6,791 nucleotides of DNA from an uncultured Clostridia bacterium (GCA_947174215.1 CAMWIB010000058.1:1-6791), one strand, 5' to 3'; positions 1 through 5,653 are shown, counted from the stretch's first letter. Translations and numbers: made by a program. Notes: generated by a model not told the origin, from the sequence alone.

Positions 1-2
1 CC

Positions 3-278
3 GCGCGTACCGCTACGAACGAGCAGAAAGGACACAAGTTAGAGCTTGACCACAACCGCGCTATGAGTATGACGGGCGTAGTTGACGTTCCCGTGTTCAC
101 AGACAAAAACATAACCGTGCGCTTAAACGGCGAAACGCTACTGGTCGTAGGACAAGGGCTTACCGTCAAGAACCTTGATATAGAAAACGGCAAGCTTCAA
201 GTGACGGGGCGCGTAAGCTCCCTTCGCTATACCTCGCAGACAGCGCCTACCTCGCTCGTCAAAAAGATATTCAAGTGA
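3..278 (+). CDS. yabP: YabP-family sporulation protein (5' end outside window)
   Basis: YabP-family proteins are small proteins of about 100 residues made in the mother cell and needed for spore coat/cortex formation. The reading frame is open to the left edge (first full codon at 3), so the ATG at 63 is probably internal. The 20 codons before it align with the family N-terminus (a stretch like NEQKGHKLELDHNRA before the core). Visible hallmarks are a 'TGVVDVPVFTD' strand, the core 'VVGQGLTVKNLDIENGKL' matching the family pattern G-x-L-x-(I/M)-K-x-L-(D/N)-(V/I)-E-x-G, then 'VTGRVSSLRY' and a terminal 'VKKIFK' like the usual FxxLFK ending. About 91 residues are visible, so perhaps only a few N-terminal residues are missing. 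A YabQ-like gene follows, as in the known yabP-yabQ pairing. The assignment rests on remembered family patterns, not a search. Confidence 0.85.
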   Translation, partial: ARTATNEQKGHKLELDHNRAMSMTGVVDVPVFTDKNITVRLNGETLLVVGQGLTVKNLDIENGKLQVTGRVSSLRYTSQTAPTSLVKKIFK

Positions 279-420
279 TTGTGGACTATCCAAACAAACC
301 GTAGCAAAACGAATATCTTAAAAACAGCGACTGTATGCGCGGCGACCGTAACGATAATCGTATAAGACGATATACGGCAAATACAATCTTATAACTTCAT
401 ATAGCGGCAATCGAATAACA
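279..420 (+). other. Gap between yabP and yabQ
   Basis: This 142-bp stretch is longer than normal for two co-transcribed spore genes. It has no good promoter, terminator or RNA gene that I can see. A small inverted repeat is present (ATCGT, 5-nt loop, ACGAT, near 356-370), too short to interpret. Confidence 0.3.
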
Positions 421-759
421 ATGACTTCTCTACTTTCTCAAACATTCAATCTCGGCGCAAACGCAGGGACGCAGGCGGTGCGCTTTGCTCTCTGCCTTGC
501 CGTCGGATTGGCGGCGGGCGTAATCGCGCTTTTGTATCTGAGGAAAGCAAATCCCGTAGAACGCGCGCTCACCGACTTATTTGCGACGGTGTGCATAGGC
601 GCGTTGTTCGTGCTATGCGTTGAATTTATTCTGAACGGCAAAATCGAGCTTTACGGAATCGTCGCATACCTCTTAGGCACTGCCGCGATTCCTATCGCAA
701 TACGGAAAATGCGTTCTCTTCTAAGGCTACGGCGAGAGAAGAAAAAGGACGAAGAATAG
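421..759 (+). CDS. yabQ: YabQ-like spore cortex biosynthesis membrane protein
   Basis: YabQ is a membrane protein of the forespore envelope needed for cortex formation. This 112-residue protein has three hydrophobic segments (about residues 19-40, 49-71 and 77-94) and ends in a very basic, then acidic tail (RRSEKKKDEE-like: R and K at 100-108, D/E at 110-112). The middle segment 'LTDLFATVCIGALFVL' followed by 'NGKIELYGIVAYLLG' fits the YabQ pattern of D-x-x-(F/W) then G-x-(I/L)-x-x-Y-x-x-x-x-x-LG. The Bacillus protein is about twice as long, but clostridial versions are often short. The gene lies 142 bp after yabP. No convincing ribosome binding site precedes the ATG at 421, and no other standard start occurs back to the in-frame stop at 355, so translation may be weak. 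Position next to yabP is a large part of the support. Confidence 0.7.
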   Translation: MTSLLSQTFNLGANAGTQAVRFALCLAVGLAAGVIALLYLRKANPVERALTDLFATVCIGALFVLCVEFILNGKIELYGIVAYLLGTAAIPIAIRKMRSLLRLRREKKKDEE

Positions 760-783
760 CTTTTTTTGTCTGTTTTTGCGTTC

Positions 784-813
784 TTGATTCCCTTATATTC
801 CGTTTGTGCTAAT
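784..813 (+). promoter_or_regulatory. Candidate sigma-A promoter with extended -10
   Basis: TTGATT (784-789) is followed after 18 bp by GCTAAT (808-813). A TGn motif (tgt, 805-807) lies directly before the -10, which compensates for the weak first two bases. The expected start of transcription near 820 lies just before the GGAGG at 823. This excludes the upstream in-frame ATG at 806 as the start of the following gene. Confidence 0.4.
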
Positions 814-832
814 ATTGCATACGGAGGCAGTC

Positions 833-1150
833 ATGAGCAATATCAAACACAACAAATGTCCTATGAGAACCTTAGCTTCGGAAGCAAAAGCCAGACTTGC
901 AAGCGGCGGCTATCGCCGAGATTTACCTCCCGTACCCAAGAACGCAACGCCGCAACAGCGCGAGATTTATTTGAAGCTGTGCGAGCTTAGAAAGGGCGGA
1001 GAGAATATAGAAAATCCCATAGCTCTTTTTGCGGATAAACAAAAGCTGTCCACCCTCACTCACGAGGAAAGACAGCGCTACATAATGCAGATTTCTGCGG
1101 ACTATCTCTCAATGCGCACTGCGCTTGACTCAATCGTACTCAACGCATAA
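833..1150 (+). CDS. Conserved-looking small protein of unknown function
   Basis: I do not recognise this 105-residue protein. It has no signal peptide or membrane segment and looks soluble and largely helical. The N-terminal 35 residues are basic (SEAKARLASGGYRRDLPPVP), followed by 'ATPQQREIYLKLCELRKGGENI', 'NPIALFADKQKLSTLTHEE' and 'RQRYIMQISADYLSMRTALD', which could form amphipathic helices. Two cysteines (C9, and one in LKLCELR) are not arranged as a metal site. The start at 833 is chosen because GGAGG (823-827) sits 5 bp upstream. The ATG at 806 has no ribosome binding site and overlaps the likely promoter. It occupies the place where divIC often follows yabQ, but it has neither a membrane anchor nor the DivIC pattern. 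The next gene converges on it. Confidence 0.7.
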   Translation: MSNIKHNKCPMRTLASEAKARLASGGYRRDLPPVPKNATPQQREIYLKLCELRKGGENIENPIALFADKQKLSTLTHEERQRYIMQISADYLSMRTALDSIVLNA

Positions 1151-1271
1151 CGATGCGCATTTTAACTCTTTCAAAAGTCACGGGGTACTGCCGCTAATTC
1201 GGCATATACGGCGGCATACTCGCCGAACTTACATATTAACATTACTTTTATTATTCCTATTAAAACACCGC

Positions 1272-1913
1272 TTACAATTCATCGTCTTGAATGCTGAATT
1301 GCGTTTCTCTCTCGTACTCTTCCCACCGGTATTTGCGCATACCGCGCTTTCTTATCTCAGTGCCGACTGGCGCGATTCGCTTCAATACTCCGACAAGCGG
1401 CACGTATAGCACCGACACCGTGACGGCGCTTGATATGACGTGACTCAAATCAAAATACAGTCCGCGCAGATAATATGCAACCCAATACTTGCCTATGTGC
1501 GCGGGCGCGAGATTCGTCACGCAGAACAGCGTGTCACAGCACGCCGACAGCACGCCGAATAGTACGCTTCCAATCACGCCGAATATTATCGCAAGCCACA
1601 GTCTTCTTCCTCTAAGCAACAAACCTGCAAGAAGCGCAAGCAACGGCCAATAGATAAAGTACAGCAACACCCAGCTTCCCGCACCGTAAATTGCAACCTC
1701 GATTGAGCAGAAAATAAGCGTAGCGGGGAGCGCGTACGCAATCCCCATAGCCGAGCCGTAAACTAAGATAAGAAGCGTAACGACCTCTACGTTCGGTATA
1801 AACGACAGCGCGAATTTGAACGCGGTAAGCATAGCCGCCATTGCCGCTACTCTTGCCACGTAAAGAGCCGTACCCGTACGCCGTGATTTATGACTTATTT
1901 TGCCTAAATTCAT
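1272..1913 (-). CDS. ECF transporter S component, probably for cobalamin or a precursor
   Basis: S components are the substrate-binding membrane subunits of energy-coupling factor vitamin importers. They work with a shared EcfA/A'/T module, which is not encoded here. The 213-residue protein has about six hydrophobic segments (roughly 19-38, 43-66, 68-78 with 81-100, 106-126, 143-150 with 155-176). After a basic N-terminus comes 'ARVAAMAAMLTAFKFAL', matching the A-x-x-x-A pattern of segment 1 that contacts the T subunit. It is followed by 'IPNVEVVTLLILVYG', typical of PF12822-type S components. A long charged tail (about 180-213) follows the last segment. Substrate assignment is inferred from the cobalamin riboswitch and DUF4430 gene upstream; this pairing resembles known ECF-type B12 uptake loci (CbrT type). 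No clear ribosome binding site precedes the ATG at 1913, but later in-frame ATGs would cut into the first membrane segment. Confidence 0.88.
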   Translation of the reverse strand: MNLGKISHKSRRTGTALYVARVAAMAAMLTAFKFALSFIPNVEVVTLLILVYGSAMGIAYALPATLIFCSIEVAIYGAGSWVLLYFIYWPLLALLAGLLLRGRRLWLAIIFGVIGSVLFGVLSACCDTLFCVTNLAPAHIGKYWVAYYLRGLYFDLSHVISSAVTVSVLYVPLVGVLKRIAPVGTEIRKRGMRKYRWEEYERETQFSIQDDEL

Positions 1914-1963
1914 ATTTTATATGGTAAATTTATTCAATAAACCGTATGTTTTGCGATTTAATA

Positions 1964-1980
1964 CGTGAAATTATGTCACG
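1964..1980. repeat. Inverted repeat CGTGA-N7-TCACG
   Basis: A 17-bp perfect dyad (arms 1964-1968 and 1976-1980) lies about 50 bp upstream of the S-component start. Its AATTATGTCAC part (1969-1979) recurs as a direct repeat at 2015-2025. The layout could be an operator, but the regulator is unknown and the occurrence could be chance. Confidence 0.3.
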
Positions 1981-2035
1981 CGATTTTGCGCTTTTTTGCA
2001 CTGTTTACAAAGATAATTATGTCACTGAGTTTTGC

Positions 2036-2076
2036 CTTTTAAGACGGGTAAGTGCGCGTCATACCCGCCTTAAAAG
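2036..2076 (-). promoter_or_regulatory. Long hairpin between the lipoprotein and S-component genes
   Basis: Arms at 2036-2050 and 2062-2076 pair over 15 positions around an 11-nt loop, starting 8 nt after the lipoprotein stop codon. On the - strand RNA, position 2068/2044 is a G-U wobble, whereas on the + strand it is an A-C mismatch. The structure is therefore better formed in the transcript of the cobalamin operon. No T run follows, so it is not a standard terminator. It could slow 3' decay of the upstream message, act as a processing site, or be a weak terminator. Confidence 0.6.
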
Positions 2077-2084
2077 CGTATCAA

Positions 2085-2588
2085 TCAGTCAACGAATACC
2101 GCGTATACTCCGCCTTCAATTATCGGCAGCATACTTATGCCAACGCCAGAATAGTACAAAGTATTCTCGCCGTACACCGTCACGACAAACACCGTGCCGT
2201 CCTCGTTCTTCGTCGTTGCACGGCTCGGATTGAAGTCCGCATAAGCTTCCTGATATACGTTTTTCAGTTCAAATCTGTCAAGACTATGCCAGACGCTATA
2301 ATACTTTCCATCACTCTGAACAAGCTCGTCAATTTGAGTGATATACGCGCCGAAACCGGAATCGTTCGTGACGTACGCAGTGAGCTTTCCATCGTTATAC
2401 AACTGCGTAAGTACACCGTGCAGATTTGATTCGGTTGTCGTGACCTCAAACGTCTTTTCACCGACGTACACGGTGATATGCTTTTCACCCGTGTTTTCAT
2501 TCACGTTGCACGCGACAAAGCACAGTGTACAAAGCACTGCGATAAGCGCGATAGCAACCGCGAATACTAATTTTTTCCTCTTGAACAT
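2085..2588 (-). CDS. DUF4430 (transcobalamin-like) lipoprotein, probable corrinoid capture
   Basis: A 167-residue secreted lipoprotein. It has a basic start (MFKRKK), a hydrophobic stretch at 7-26 and a lipobox ending in FVAC with Cys27 as the likely lipid anchor. The mature part matches the DUF4430 fold, related to the C-terminal domain of transcobalamin/intrinsic factor. Visible elements are strand 'KHITVYVGEKTFEV' (36-49), 'LHGVLTQLY' helix (57-64), the signature 'YVTNDSGFGAYITQID' (72-87), 'DGKYYSVW' (93-100) and the closing 'GVGISMLPIIEGGVYAVFV' (148-166). Between W100 and G148 there is an extra stretch of about 45 residues, longer than in usual members. GGAGGTG lies 3-4 bp before the ATG. 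The riboswitch upstream and S component downstream point to corrinoid uptake; the ligand itself is inferred. Confidence 0.87.
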   Translation of the reverse strand: MFKRKKLVFAVAIALIAVLCTLCFVACNVNENTGEKHITVYVGEKTFEVTTTESNLHGVLTQLYNDGKLTAYVTNDSGFGAYITQIDELVQSDGKYYSVWHSLDRFELKNVYQEAYADFNPSRATTKNEDGTVFVVTVYGENTLYYSGVGISMLPIIEGGVYAVFVD

Positions 2589-2591
2589 AAA

Positions 2592-2598
2592 ACACCTC
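2592..2598 (-). promoter_or_regulatory. Ribosome binding site of the DUF4430 gene
   Basis: GGAGGTG on the - strand, 3 bp before the ATG (counting from its last G). It is a strong site, consistent with control being exerted at transcription by the terminator upstream rather than by a weak start. Confidence 0.7.
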
Positions 2599-2686
2599 CG
2601 TTACGTTCACAAACCGCACGAAGGTTAGCAGAAAAACGCAAGCCGCGCCGCCTACGCATATTCCACCGCTCCCACCGAGCGATTTG

Positions 2687-2721
2687 AAAAAAGCTCCGCT
2701 TGAAAAAAATATTTGCGGAAC
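2687..2721 (-). terminator. Intrinsic terminator forming the riboswitch expression platform
   Basis: On the - strand GTTCCGC (2721-2715) pairs with GCGGAGC (2699-2693) over 7 bp including one G-U. The loop is 15 nt and six T residues (2692-2687) follow. The hairpin starts 2 nt after the closing stem of the aptamer. This is the arrangement expected when ligand-stabilised P1 favours termination. A second hairpin, CGCTC-GGTGG-GAGCG (2681-2667), and a GAGC/GCTC pairing (2696-2693 with 2680-2677) compete with it and could be part of an antiterminator. The switching mechanism is inferred. Confidence 0.6.
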
Positions 2722-2723
2722 CC

Positions 2724-3058
2724 GTCGGGCCGGTCTCCTGACTTACCGCCAGCAGCAACTTCGTTGCTTTTGCTCTGCTTATAGGCACTATTCATACCCA
2801 CGTTGCGTTGCTTTTGCTCTGCTTTCGGCATTATTCATACCTATGTCGCGTTGCTTTGCTCTGCTTTCGGCATTATTCATACCTATGTCGCGTTGCTTTG
2901 CTCTGCTCTTCGGTGCTATTCATACCTACGTCGCGTTGCGTTTGCTGGCCGGACGCCTTCCCTCTCGGTGGCTTGACTCCGTTTAAGGCTTACAGTAGCG
3001 GGGGCTGTGGCGGATTTGCACCGCCTTCCCGATTATCGCATTCTATTGCGCACCCAAC
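2724..3058 (-). ncRNA. Cobalamin riboswitch (AdoCbl-type) with expanded arm
   Basis: Binds a cobalamin and represses the downstream uptake genes. Reading the - strand, a closing stem GTTGGGT (3058-3052) pairs with GCCCGAC (2730-2724) over 7 positions. It encloses a GCGCA/TGCG hairpin (3050-3037 region), GGGAAGGCGGTGCAAATCC (3030-3012), the B12-box core GCCCCCGCTACTGTAA (3005-2990), AAGCCACC...GGGAAGGCG (2974-2954), and the 3' box AAGTCAGGAGACC (2744-2732). All are hallmarks of the class-I family. Typical members are about 180-220 nt; this one is 335 nt because the arm GCCAGCA (2949-2943)/TGCTGGC (2754-2748) carries a tandem repeat array. The conserved core looks intact, so it is probably functional. 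Confidence 0.95.
2762..2947 (-). repeat. Four-copy 42-44 nt tandem repeat within the riboswitch
   Basis: Copies are at 2762-2805 (44 nt), 2806-2848 (43), 2849-2890 (42) and 2891-2933 (43), with a partial fifth at 2934-2947. Each starts CGTTGC on the + strand and carries TATTCATACC. Copies 2 and 3 differ only by one T in a T run, suggesting recent duplication. On the - strand RNA, copies 1-3 can each form a GGUAU-GAAUA-(A/G)UGCC hairpin; in copy 4 only 3 bp remain. The array sits between the two arms of one peripheral stem. Short open frames across it (repeating SALFIPMS) are by-products of the repeat. Confidence 0.95.
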
Positions 3059-3064
3059 ACGTAC

Positions 3065-3094
3065 AATTTAGCACATAAGCGGCACAGGTGACAA
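3065..3094 (-). promoter_or_regulatory. Candidate promoter of the cobalamin-uptake operon
   Basis: On the - strand TTGTCA (3094-3089) is followed after 18 bp by TAAATT (3070-3065), preceded by TGC as an extended -10. The predicted start near 3058 coincides with the first base of the riboswitch closing stem, which supports the call. Confidence 0.45.
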
Positions 3095-3175
3095 CTGTTT
3101 TTATTATCCTATTACTCTCCAAATTAAGGCATAAATTGCCAAAATATTACTGCAAAAGAATTTGCGCTACTATCA

Positions 3176-3204
3176 TTGACTTTATGGATAGATAATAATA
3201 TAAT
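3176..3204 (+). promoter_or_regulatory. Sigma-A promoter of the zinc-ribbon protein gene
   Basis: TTGACT (3176-3181), 17 bp, then a perfect TATAAT (3199-3204). The predicted start of transcription lies near 3211, so the in-frame ATG at 3210 would fall at or before the 5' end of the RNA. This leaves the ATG at 3240 as the start. Confidence 0.75.
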
Positions 3205-3223
3205 ACTATATGAATTATCTTAA

Positions 3224-3229
3224 AAGGAG
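3224..3229 (+). promoter_or_regulatory. Ribosome binding site deciding the start at 3240
   Basis: AAGGAG, 10 bp before the ATG at 3240. It cannot serve the ATG at 3210, which lies upstream of it. Confidence 0.65.
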
Positions 3230-3239
3230 TTGCAACATT

Positions 3240-4082
3240 ATGTATACAAAATGTCCAAGTTGCAGAGCGGAGTTAAGCTTTTTGCCACCTCCTAATCCGG
3301 AATCGCTCCCAGAAGGCTATAAACACCGTATCAGATGTCCGCACTGCGGAGTCACAATAGGAGTCAAGATAAACAAGGTTGACGTTCAGGCGACGTACCC
3401 CAACGGTTACCCGCAAGCGGCGCCTCAATCTGCTCCTACATATCCTGCACAACCGCAGCAGCAACCGCAAACCTTTGCACCCAAGTCTTCCACTAAGGCG
3501 GCAGTGCAAGAGGAAGTTGAGGAAAAGCCAAAGAAGAAAACGGGTAGATTGAGAAATATCGTGATAATGGTTTTGTCATTGATATTCATTCTTCTTACCA
3601 CAATCCCGTACGCGCTTAAAGACCCGTCAAAGCTCCCCTCGTGGGCAGTAGGTCCGTTGCAAGATTTCAACGGTATTAGCGGTTGGGCAGCATTGATAAA
3701 TAATTTCGCAGAATTCAAGTCACAGTTTGCAGGCGATGGATTTAAGGAAATTATGTTGAGAGTCGTATACCTCTTCCCAATGTTTGTATTCACGCTGTCG
3801 GGTATAAGCTTTATACTTGCACTGCTCGGATTCGTCTTCAAGAAGTACGTTCGTATCATCAACCTTATCTTCGGTATTCTCATCGGCGGTATGGCTGTGA
3901 CGATACTCTTCTGTCCGCAGATTATCTCCGGTATGCCCATTAAGGAATACTTCCAGTCAATACTCAACCTAAACGGCGTGATGTATTTCGCGTGTGCGGG
4001 TCTTGGTATCATCTACTTCGTATTCACCATTCTGTTTATGAAGTCAATGAAGAAAAAGGTCAAGGAAGACGACGAGGAATAA
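3240..4082 (+). CDS. Zinc-ribbon membrane protein of unknown function
   Basis: A 280-residue protein, read from the ATG at 3240. It opens with a zinc ribbon of MJ0042 type: CPSC (C5, C8) and CPHC (C33, C36), 24 residues apart. A flexible linker rich in Pro, Gln and Ala follows (about 50-90), then a charged stretch EEVEEKPKKK. Four predicted membrane segments lie at about 107-126, 176-199, 206-226 and 246-267, and the end is charged (KKKVKEDDEE). The first loop (127-173) is probably outside the cell, with the zinc ribbon and the tail in the cytoplasm. Such zinc-ribbon plus membrane proteins are common in Firmicutes and mostly uncharacterised. The N-terminal domain could bind nucleic acid, protein or simply structural zinc. 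It is transcribed alone, between its own promoter and terminator. Confidence 0.85.
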   Translation: MYTKCPSCRAELSFLPPPNPESLPEGYKHRIRCPHCGVTIGVKINKVDVQATYPNGYPQAAPQSAPTYPAQPQQQPQTFAPKSSTKAAVQEEVEEKPKKKTGRLRNIVIMVLSLIFILLTTIPYALKDPSKLPSWAVGPLQDFNGISGWAALINNFAEFKSQFAGDGFKEIMLRVVYLFPMFVFTLSGISFILALLGFVFKKYVRIINLIFGILIGGMAVTILFCPQIISGMPIKEYFQSILNLNGVMYFACAGLGIIYFVFTILFMKSMKKKVKEDDEE

Positions 4083-4104
4083 TCGAACCTCATCAAGTTG
4101 AATT

Positions 4105-4140
4105 AAAAGGAGAGAGCAAACGCCCTCTCCTTTTTTCTTT
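4105..4140 (+). terminator. Intrinsic terminator, possibly bidirectional
   Basis: AAAAGGAGAG (4105-4114) pairs perfectly with CTCTCCTTTT (4125-4134) around a 10-nt loop; a T run (4131-4136, then TTT) follows. It lies 23 bp after the stop codon of the zinc-ribbon gene. On the - strand the stem ends in TTTTAATT, so it could also end the sleB-ypeB transcript, whose last stop codon is at 4208-4210. Confidence 0.88.
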
Positions 4141-4207
4141 AATACACTATGATTATAACTTGCTTTAATTAAAAGCTATTATCGTATGGCACTTGCTATG
4201 TGCGACA

Positions 4208-5620
4208 TCATATGGTTCTTGAACCCATTCCGCTTTCGTCAATCACGTAAAGAATGTTCACCTCGTCACCGCTCTGCGCGTCGATATACACGAAATACGT
4301 TCCGTTCTGGTGGCACTCGAATTCATACGTCAGCACCTCTCTTGCTCCGTGCAAGGGGATAAGCGCAAGTCTGCCCGCGCTGACGGCTTCGATAGAAAGT
4401 CCTTTCTTCGCCTGCTCTTCCGTGACGGTAGGCGTTGGAATTTGTCTTTCACGGTGATTGAACGCATAGTGAGTTGCGTCAAGTCCGATAACTCTGCTGT
4501 CGCGCTCGCGCACCTTGACTTTCACAAGGTCGGAATAGAGAATTACTCCGTTCTGCACGGGCGCAAGGTTGATATAGCACTCGCCGTTCATAGACGACGA
4601 CCATACGACCTGCATATTGTTGAAGCCAAGCTTCTTTGCAAATGCAATGGCGTTCTGCTGACAGGTGGGACCTGCGTCCTGCTTTACCGCCTGTGCGGTA
4701 TCTCCCGCCGTCGCCATATTGAAGGATACGACCTTGCCGCCGTTTTTGCCGAGCTGAATAAATGCGTCCGCGCCGTCAACGGTGAGAGAATAGTTGTAAG
4801 TCGGGATATCGCCGTAGCCCTCTCCCATATATTCTACGCCGCTCACCTCGTAGCCGTTAAGATACTCGGATATAAACTCTACACCCGTCTGCGCGGAGAT
4901 TTCATCGCCCGTGAGCGCAATAGGCTCTCTGTTTTCAAGCGCGTCCGAAAAGGGTCCGTCGTAAATCATCTCGGGATACGCGAACGCAGGGTCTGAAAAC
5001 TGCGCGAATGCCGAAGTGAAGCCTTCGAGCGCGCCGCCGTCGCCTACGAACATCTTGCCCTCGTCAAGCGAGTTCTGCACCTGTTGCAACGCGTTCATAT
5101 ATGCGTCCGCCATATCGCCGAGCTGAATGAGCTTTTCTCTCTCCTCTACGGTGAGTGGCGTACCGTTGGATACTCTGCGTGCGAGCGTTTGTGAATAATC
5201 GCCAAGCTGATTTACAAACTTCTGCACCTGCATAAATCCGTCGTCCTCGCTTTCGAACATTGCAAGGCTGTTTTCCGCAAGGCTTGCCGAAGCCCATACC
5301 TCGTACAGCAACGACTGCTGCATACGCGGCGAGTTGGACACTCCAATCTTGCGGAGCGTTACGCCGAGGTCGCTTGCGCCGTCAAGCAAATCGTAGTACG
5401 CTCTCGAATACACCGCGTCCATCTGGCGTTGATAGGTTTCGTGCGTTTGCACAGTTTCGTTTGCAAAATACAGCGCAACCGACAATCCCACTATCGCACT
5501 CGCACTAAGTCCCAGTACGGTGCCGAGTACGGCGGTCTTTACAACCTTTCCACTCCTCGGTTTCTTGTTCTTTTTGTTCTCCTTCGGCTTTTCGCCGACC
5601 TTTACTTGTTTTGTACTCAT
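4208..5620 (-). CDS. ypeB: Germination protein YpeB
   Basis: YpeB is a spore protein required for incorporation and stability of the cortex-lytic enzyme SleB; it lies at the inner spore membrane. The 470-residue length is close to the Bacillus protein (about 450). It has a Lys-rich N-terminus, one hydrophobic segment at about 27-53, a long helical region to about 195, then the hallmark 'YDGPFSDAL' (220-228). PepSY-like repeats follow, ending 'GTYFVYIDAQSGDEVNILYVI' (about 440-460), very like the family C-terminus. The start is placed at 5620: GAGG (5632-5629) is 8 bp from this ATG but only 2 bp from the ATG at 5626, which would add Met-Asn. It lies 33 bp after sleB on the same strand, as in the classical sleB-ypeB operon. 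Only two cysteines, both late (C320 and C348), are seen in the middle part. Confidence 0.95.
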   Translation of the reverse strand: MSTKQVKVGEKPKENKKNKKPRSGKVVKTAVLGTVLGLSASAIVGLSVALYFANETVQTHETYQRQMDAVYSRAYYDLLDGASDLGVTLRKIGVSNSPRMQQSLLYEVWASASLAENSLAMFESEDDGFMQVQKFVNQLGDYSQTLARRVSNGTPLTVEEREKLIQLGDMADAYMNALQQVQNSLDEGKMFVGDGGALEGFTSAFAQFSDPAFAYPEMIYDGPFSDALENREPIALTGDEISAQTGVEFISEYLNGYEVSGVEYMGEGYGDIPTYNYSLTVDGADAFIQLGKNGGKVVSFNMATAGDTAQAVKQDAGPTCQQNAIAFAKKLGFNNMQVVWSSSMNGECYINLAPVQNGVILYSDLVKVKVRERDSRVIGLDATHYAFNHRERQIPTPTVTEEQAKKGLSIEAVSAGRLALIPLHGAREVLTYEFECHQNGTYFVYIDAQSGDEVNILYVIDESGMGSRTI

Positions 5621-5653
5621 ATTCATTACCTCATTTTATTTATTGCGCAAGCC

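Noticed and set aside
715..775. Terminator after yabQ (T run at 761-767)
   Set aside because: The T run is not preceded by a compact stem. The only pairing (near 722-728 with 757-763) has a loop of over 25 nt and weak pairs.
806..832. Upstream start (ATG at 806) for the 105-residue protein
   Set aside because: It has no ribosome binding site and overlaps the candidate -10 region, whereas GGAGG sits 5 bp before the ATG at 833.
1151..1271. Terminator between the converging genes
   Set aside because: GCCG/CGGC and TTCGGC/GCCGAA pairings exist around 1190-1230, but neither strand has a T run directly after a stem.
2762..2947. CRISPR array
   Set aside because: The whole 42-44 nt unit is repeated end to end. 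There are no unique spacers separating short repeats, and no cas genes nearby.
2684..3071. Overlapping + strand open frames coding for repeated SALFIPMS-like peptides
   Set aside because: They arise from the tandem repeat inside the riboswitch on the other strand. They have no ribosome binding site and repeat in two frames at once.
3210..3239. Upstream start (ATG at 3210) for the zinc-ribbon protein
   Set aside because: It lies 5 bp after the TATAAT, at or before the expected start of transcription. The AAGGAG at 3224-3229 serves the ATG at 3240.
3425..4012. Long - strand open frame of 195 codons opposite the zinc-ribbon gene
   Set aside because: It is the shadow of the + strand gene, which has a consensus promoter, ribosome binding site, zinc motif and terminator.
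4310..4996. Long + strand open frame of 228 codons opposite ypeB
   Set aside because: It is the shadow of ypeB, which matches a known family over its full length. The + frame has no recognisable domain or ribosome binding site.
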